Source of the DNA: Acetatifactor sp.
Lineage (GTDB): Bacteria; Bacillota; Clostridia; Lachnospirales; Lachnospiraceae
Length of the DNA: 64,000 nt
Assembly: GCA_016290775.1 (NCBI GenBank)
Contig: JAEEVF010000001.1
Coordinates: 828,573 to 892,572 of the forward strand
Direction of reading: 5' to 3'
Shown: one piece after another, positions 62,658-64,000 of the stretch
How the letters are laid out: the number at the start of each line of letters is the position of its first letter
Numbering within the stretch: the first letter of the stretch is position 1
Program-made: the position numbers and the translations under genes
Notes under the pieces: model-generated
What the model saw: the letters and a program-made list of their open reading frames with translations, nothing else
Databases searched by the model: none
Told to the model about the DNA's origin: nothing

Positions 62658-63548
62658 TTATAGCAATTCTTCGATCACCTTCACAAGATCACCAACCTCA
62701 GGCTTAGATATCTGTGCGTCCACGCCCAAGGCCTTGCCCTTGCGTTTCATGTCCTCGTTCACAAGCGACGAAAAGATCACGACGGGAATGTGCTTCGTTG
62801 CCTCGTCACTCTTGATCAGCTTTGTCAGGCGATGCCCGTCCATCATGGGCATCTCAATATCCGTGATGATACAGCGAACCTTTTCCTTCAGCGTTCCTTC
62901 CTTCTTGCACTTCTGAACGAAATCATATGCTTCCTGACCGTTTTCCGTATGCGTAAGGTTCTCATATCCTGCCTTATTGAGTGCTTCCACGATCAGCTTA
63001 TTCAAAAGCGGCGAATCCTCTGCGATCAAGATTGGAACATTATTCTTACTGCGCTTTCCCATTGCTTCCACAGCGGAAGTACGAAGGCCCGTCTCAGGAT
63101 TAATGTCACAGATGATCTTTTCGAAGTCTAAAAGTACGATCAGATGATCATCTCGCTTTACGACTCCCGTGATCACAGTATCTTCCAGAGAGCCAAAGGA
63201 ATGATCCGGCTTCACAAGCTCCGTCCAGGAAAGACGATGAATGCCCAGCACGTCCTCCACGTGAAATGCGATGTTCAGCTGGTTGAAATTCGTGATGATA
63301 AACATGCCGCCGACCAGCGTATCCTCATGCCCAAGGCAGTTGGAAAGATTGATCGCGGTGATCATCGTCTCACGCGGCATAAAGATCCCTTCGATGCTTG
63401 GATGGGCATTCGGAATGGGCGTCACGCGCTGATATGGTATGATCTCGCGGATCTTCGCCACGTTAATGCCGTAGGAATATCCATCCAGGATGAATTCCAG
63501 GATCTCCAGCTCATTTGTTCCGTTTTCCAATAAAATGTTCGTATCCAT
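62658..63548 (-). CDS. cheV: Chemotaxis coupling protein CheV
   Basis: The 296-residue protein has an N-terminal CheW-like coupling domain (residues about 10-150, with EILEFILDGYSYGINVAKIREI) and a C-terminal response regulator receiver domain, with the phospho-acceptor Asp in IITDIEMPMMDG and the conserved Lys in SKPEVGD. CheV couples receptors to CheA and adapts the response by phosphorylation. The start is the ATG at 63546-63548 with AGAGG; a longer in-frame start lies in the promoter. The chemoreceptor at 56688-58004 is a potential partner, though they are not in one operon. Confidence 0.94.
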   Translation of the reverse strand: MDTNILLENGTNELEILEFILDGYSYGINVAKIREIIPYQRVTPIPNAHPSIEGIFMPRETMITAINLSNCLGHEDTLVGGMFIITNFNQLNIAFHVEDVLGIHRLSWTELVKPDHSFGSLEDTVITGVVKRDDHLIVLLDFEKIICDINPETGLRTSAVEAMGKRSKNNVPILIAEDSPLLNKLIVEALNKAGYENLTHTENGQEAYDFVQKCKKEGTLKEKVRCIITDIEMPMMDGHRLTKLIKSDEATKHIPVVIFSSLVNEDMKRKGKALGVDAQISKPEVGDLVKVIEELL

Positions 63549-63597
63549 CAAGGTACCTCTCATTTCAGGAGCATGGAAGTTATTTCGATACAAATTC

Positions 63598-63627
63598 AGT
63601 ATATCACACTCACAAAGCATAAATCAA
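63598..63627 (-). promoter_or_regulatory. Promoter of cheV
   Basis: Minus-strand TTGATT (63622-63627), an 18-base spacer and TATACT (63598-63603) lie 50 bases before the start. Confidence 0.65.
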
Positions 63628-63636
63628 ATCAAAAAT

Positions 63637-63665
63637 GTGCCAATGGGGACGGTTCTTTTTGGCAC
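63637..63665. repeat. Single copy of the 29-base REP unit
   Basis: It differs from the units at 62570 and 62620 by one base (GTGCCAAT for GTGCCAGT). It has the same terminal inverted GTGCCA/TGGCAC and abuts the rRNA terminator. Confidence 0.85.
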
Positions 63666-63692
63666 AAAAAAAGGAAGTGAATCATCACTTCC
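63666..63692 (-). terminator. Terminator of the rRNA operon
   Basis: An 8-bp stem GGAAGTGA/TCACTTCC with a four-base loop (63673-63692) and a seven-U run lies about 75 bases after the 23S end. It directly joins the REP unit. Confidence 0.88.
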
Positions 63693-63767
63693 TTCAGGAT
63701 TGTACCCTCAAAACCGAAACCGAACGAAAAAACTTTGGATCCGATCCAAACTAAGGAAACCAAAAAT

Positions 63768-64000
63768 GGTTAAGCCCTCGGCCTATTAGTGACGGTCGGC
63801 TGAACGCGTTGCCGCGCTTACACTCCCGCCCTATCCACCTCGTACTCTTCAAGGGGCCTTTCTGATTTCTCACGGGACGTCTCATCTCGGGGGGGGCTTC
63901 ACGCTTAGATGCCTTCAGCGTTTATCCCGGCCGGACACGGCTACTCAGCCATGGGACTGATTCCCAACTGATGCACCGGAGGTCCGTCCGTCCCGGTCCT
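63768..64000 (-). rRNA. 23S rRNA, 3' end (partial)
   Basis: The minus strand reads the conserved domain VI/3' end of 23S rRNA: GGATAAACGCTGAAGGCATC, CTAAGCGTGAAGCC, GAGTACGAGGTGGATAGG and the terminal CTAATAGGCCGAGGGCTTAA. The 3' end is placed at the CTTAACC that closes the terminal helix. The 5' part lies beyond the right edge. No 5S rRNA follows; a terminator does. Confidence 0.96.

Noticed and set aside
63693..63767. 5S rRNA downstream of 23S
   Set aside because: The interval is far too short for a 5S gene of about 117 bases and shows no 5S motifs.

Overview
The window looks like a chromosomal segment of a low-to-mid GC Clostridia, most likely a Lachnospiraceae-type monoderm. The evidence is a T-box-controlled trp operon with a TrpG-TrpD fusion, pta-ackA next to tmcAL (ylbM), UPF0210 beside an ACT protein, LtaS-like enzymes, YfhO, WalJ and CheV, strong AGGAGG ribosome sites and sigma-A-type promoters. 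No prophage, plasmid or CRISPR array is visible. Almost every gene is on the minus strand; tmcAL is the only clear plus-strand gene.

Layout from left to right (transcription mostly right to left). 1-7026: trpE-trpGD-trpC-trpF-trpB-trpA, with trpA cut by the left edge, behind a tryptophan T-box and a good promoter. 7093-11012: ackA and pta (acetyl-CoA to acetate and ATP), separated by a 272-base gap that can form two competing hairpins, and the divergent tmcAL, whose product uses acetate to modify tRNA-Met. 11087-25421: envelope polymer region with two LtaS-like enzymes, a UPF0210/ACT pair, an O-antigen-ligase-like protein, three paralogous GT-C glycosyltransferases and an FAD oxidoreductase. 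25627-33159: housekeeping (walJ, coaE, polA) followed by a zinc-finger membrane protein, a NYN-LOTUS protein with a basic tail, and a protein made of about eight tandem SHOCT-like modules.

33501-52450 is the most remarkable block: a single-strand type IV pilus locus in the order pilB, pilT, pilC, major pilin, pilD, a pilM-pilN fusion, pilO, four further prepilin-like genes, and a 1799-residue secreted protein of unknown function as the last gene. One prepilin-like protein is very large (774 residues), lacks Glu5 and has a repetitive beta-rich body, so it is a candidate tip subunit. PilB carries the paired motif of MshEN c-di-GMP-binding domains. No secretin or PilP is present, as expected for a cell without an outer membrane.

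52678-64000: YfhO, tRNA-Leu(CAA), another GT-C-like membrane protein, a chemoreceptor with almost no extracellular domain, lysA, ung, hisH-hisF, a degenerate sirtuin-like protein, cheV, and the 3' end of a 23S rRNA gene that is followed by a terminator and not by 5S rRNA. A 29-base mobile repeat occurs three times here, twice as a perfect 39-bp palindrome. Family assignments come from reading motifs; no database search was run.
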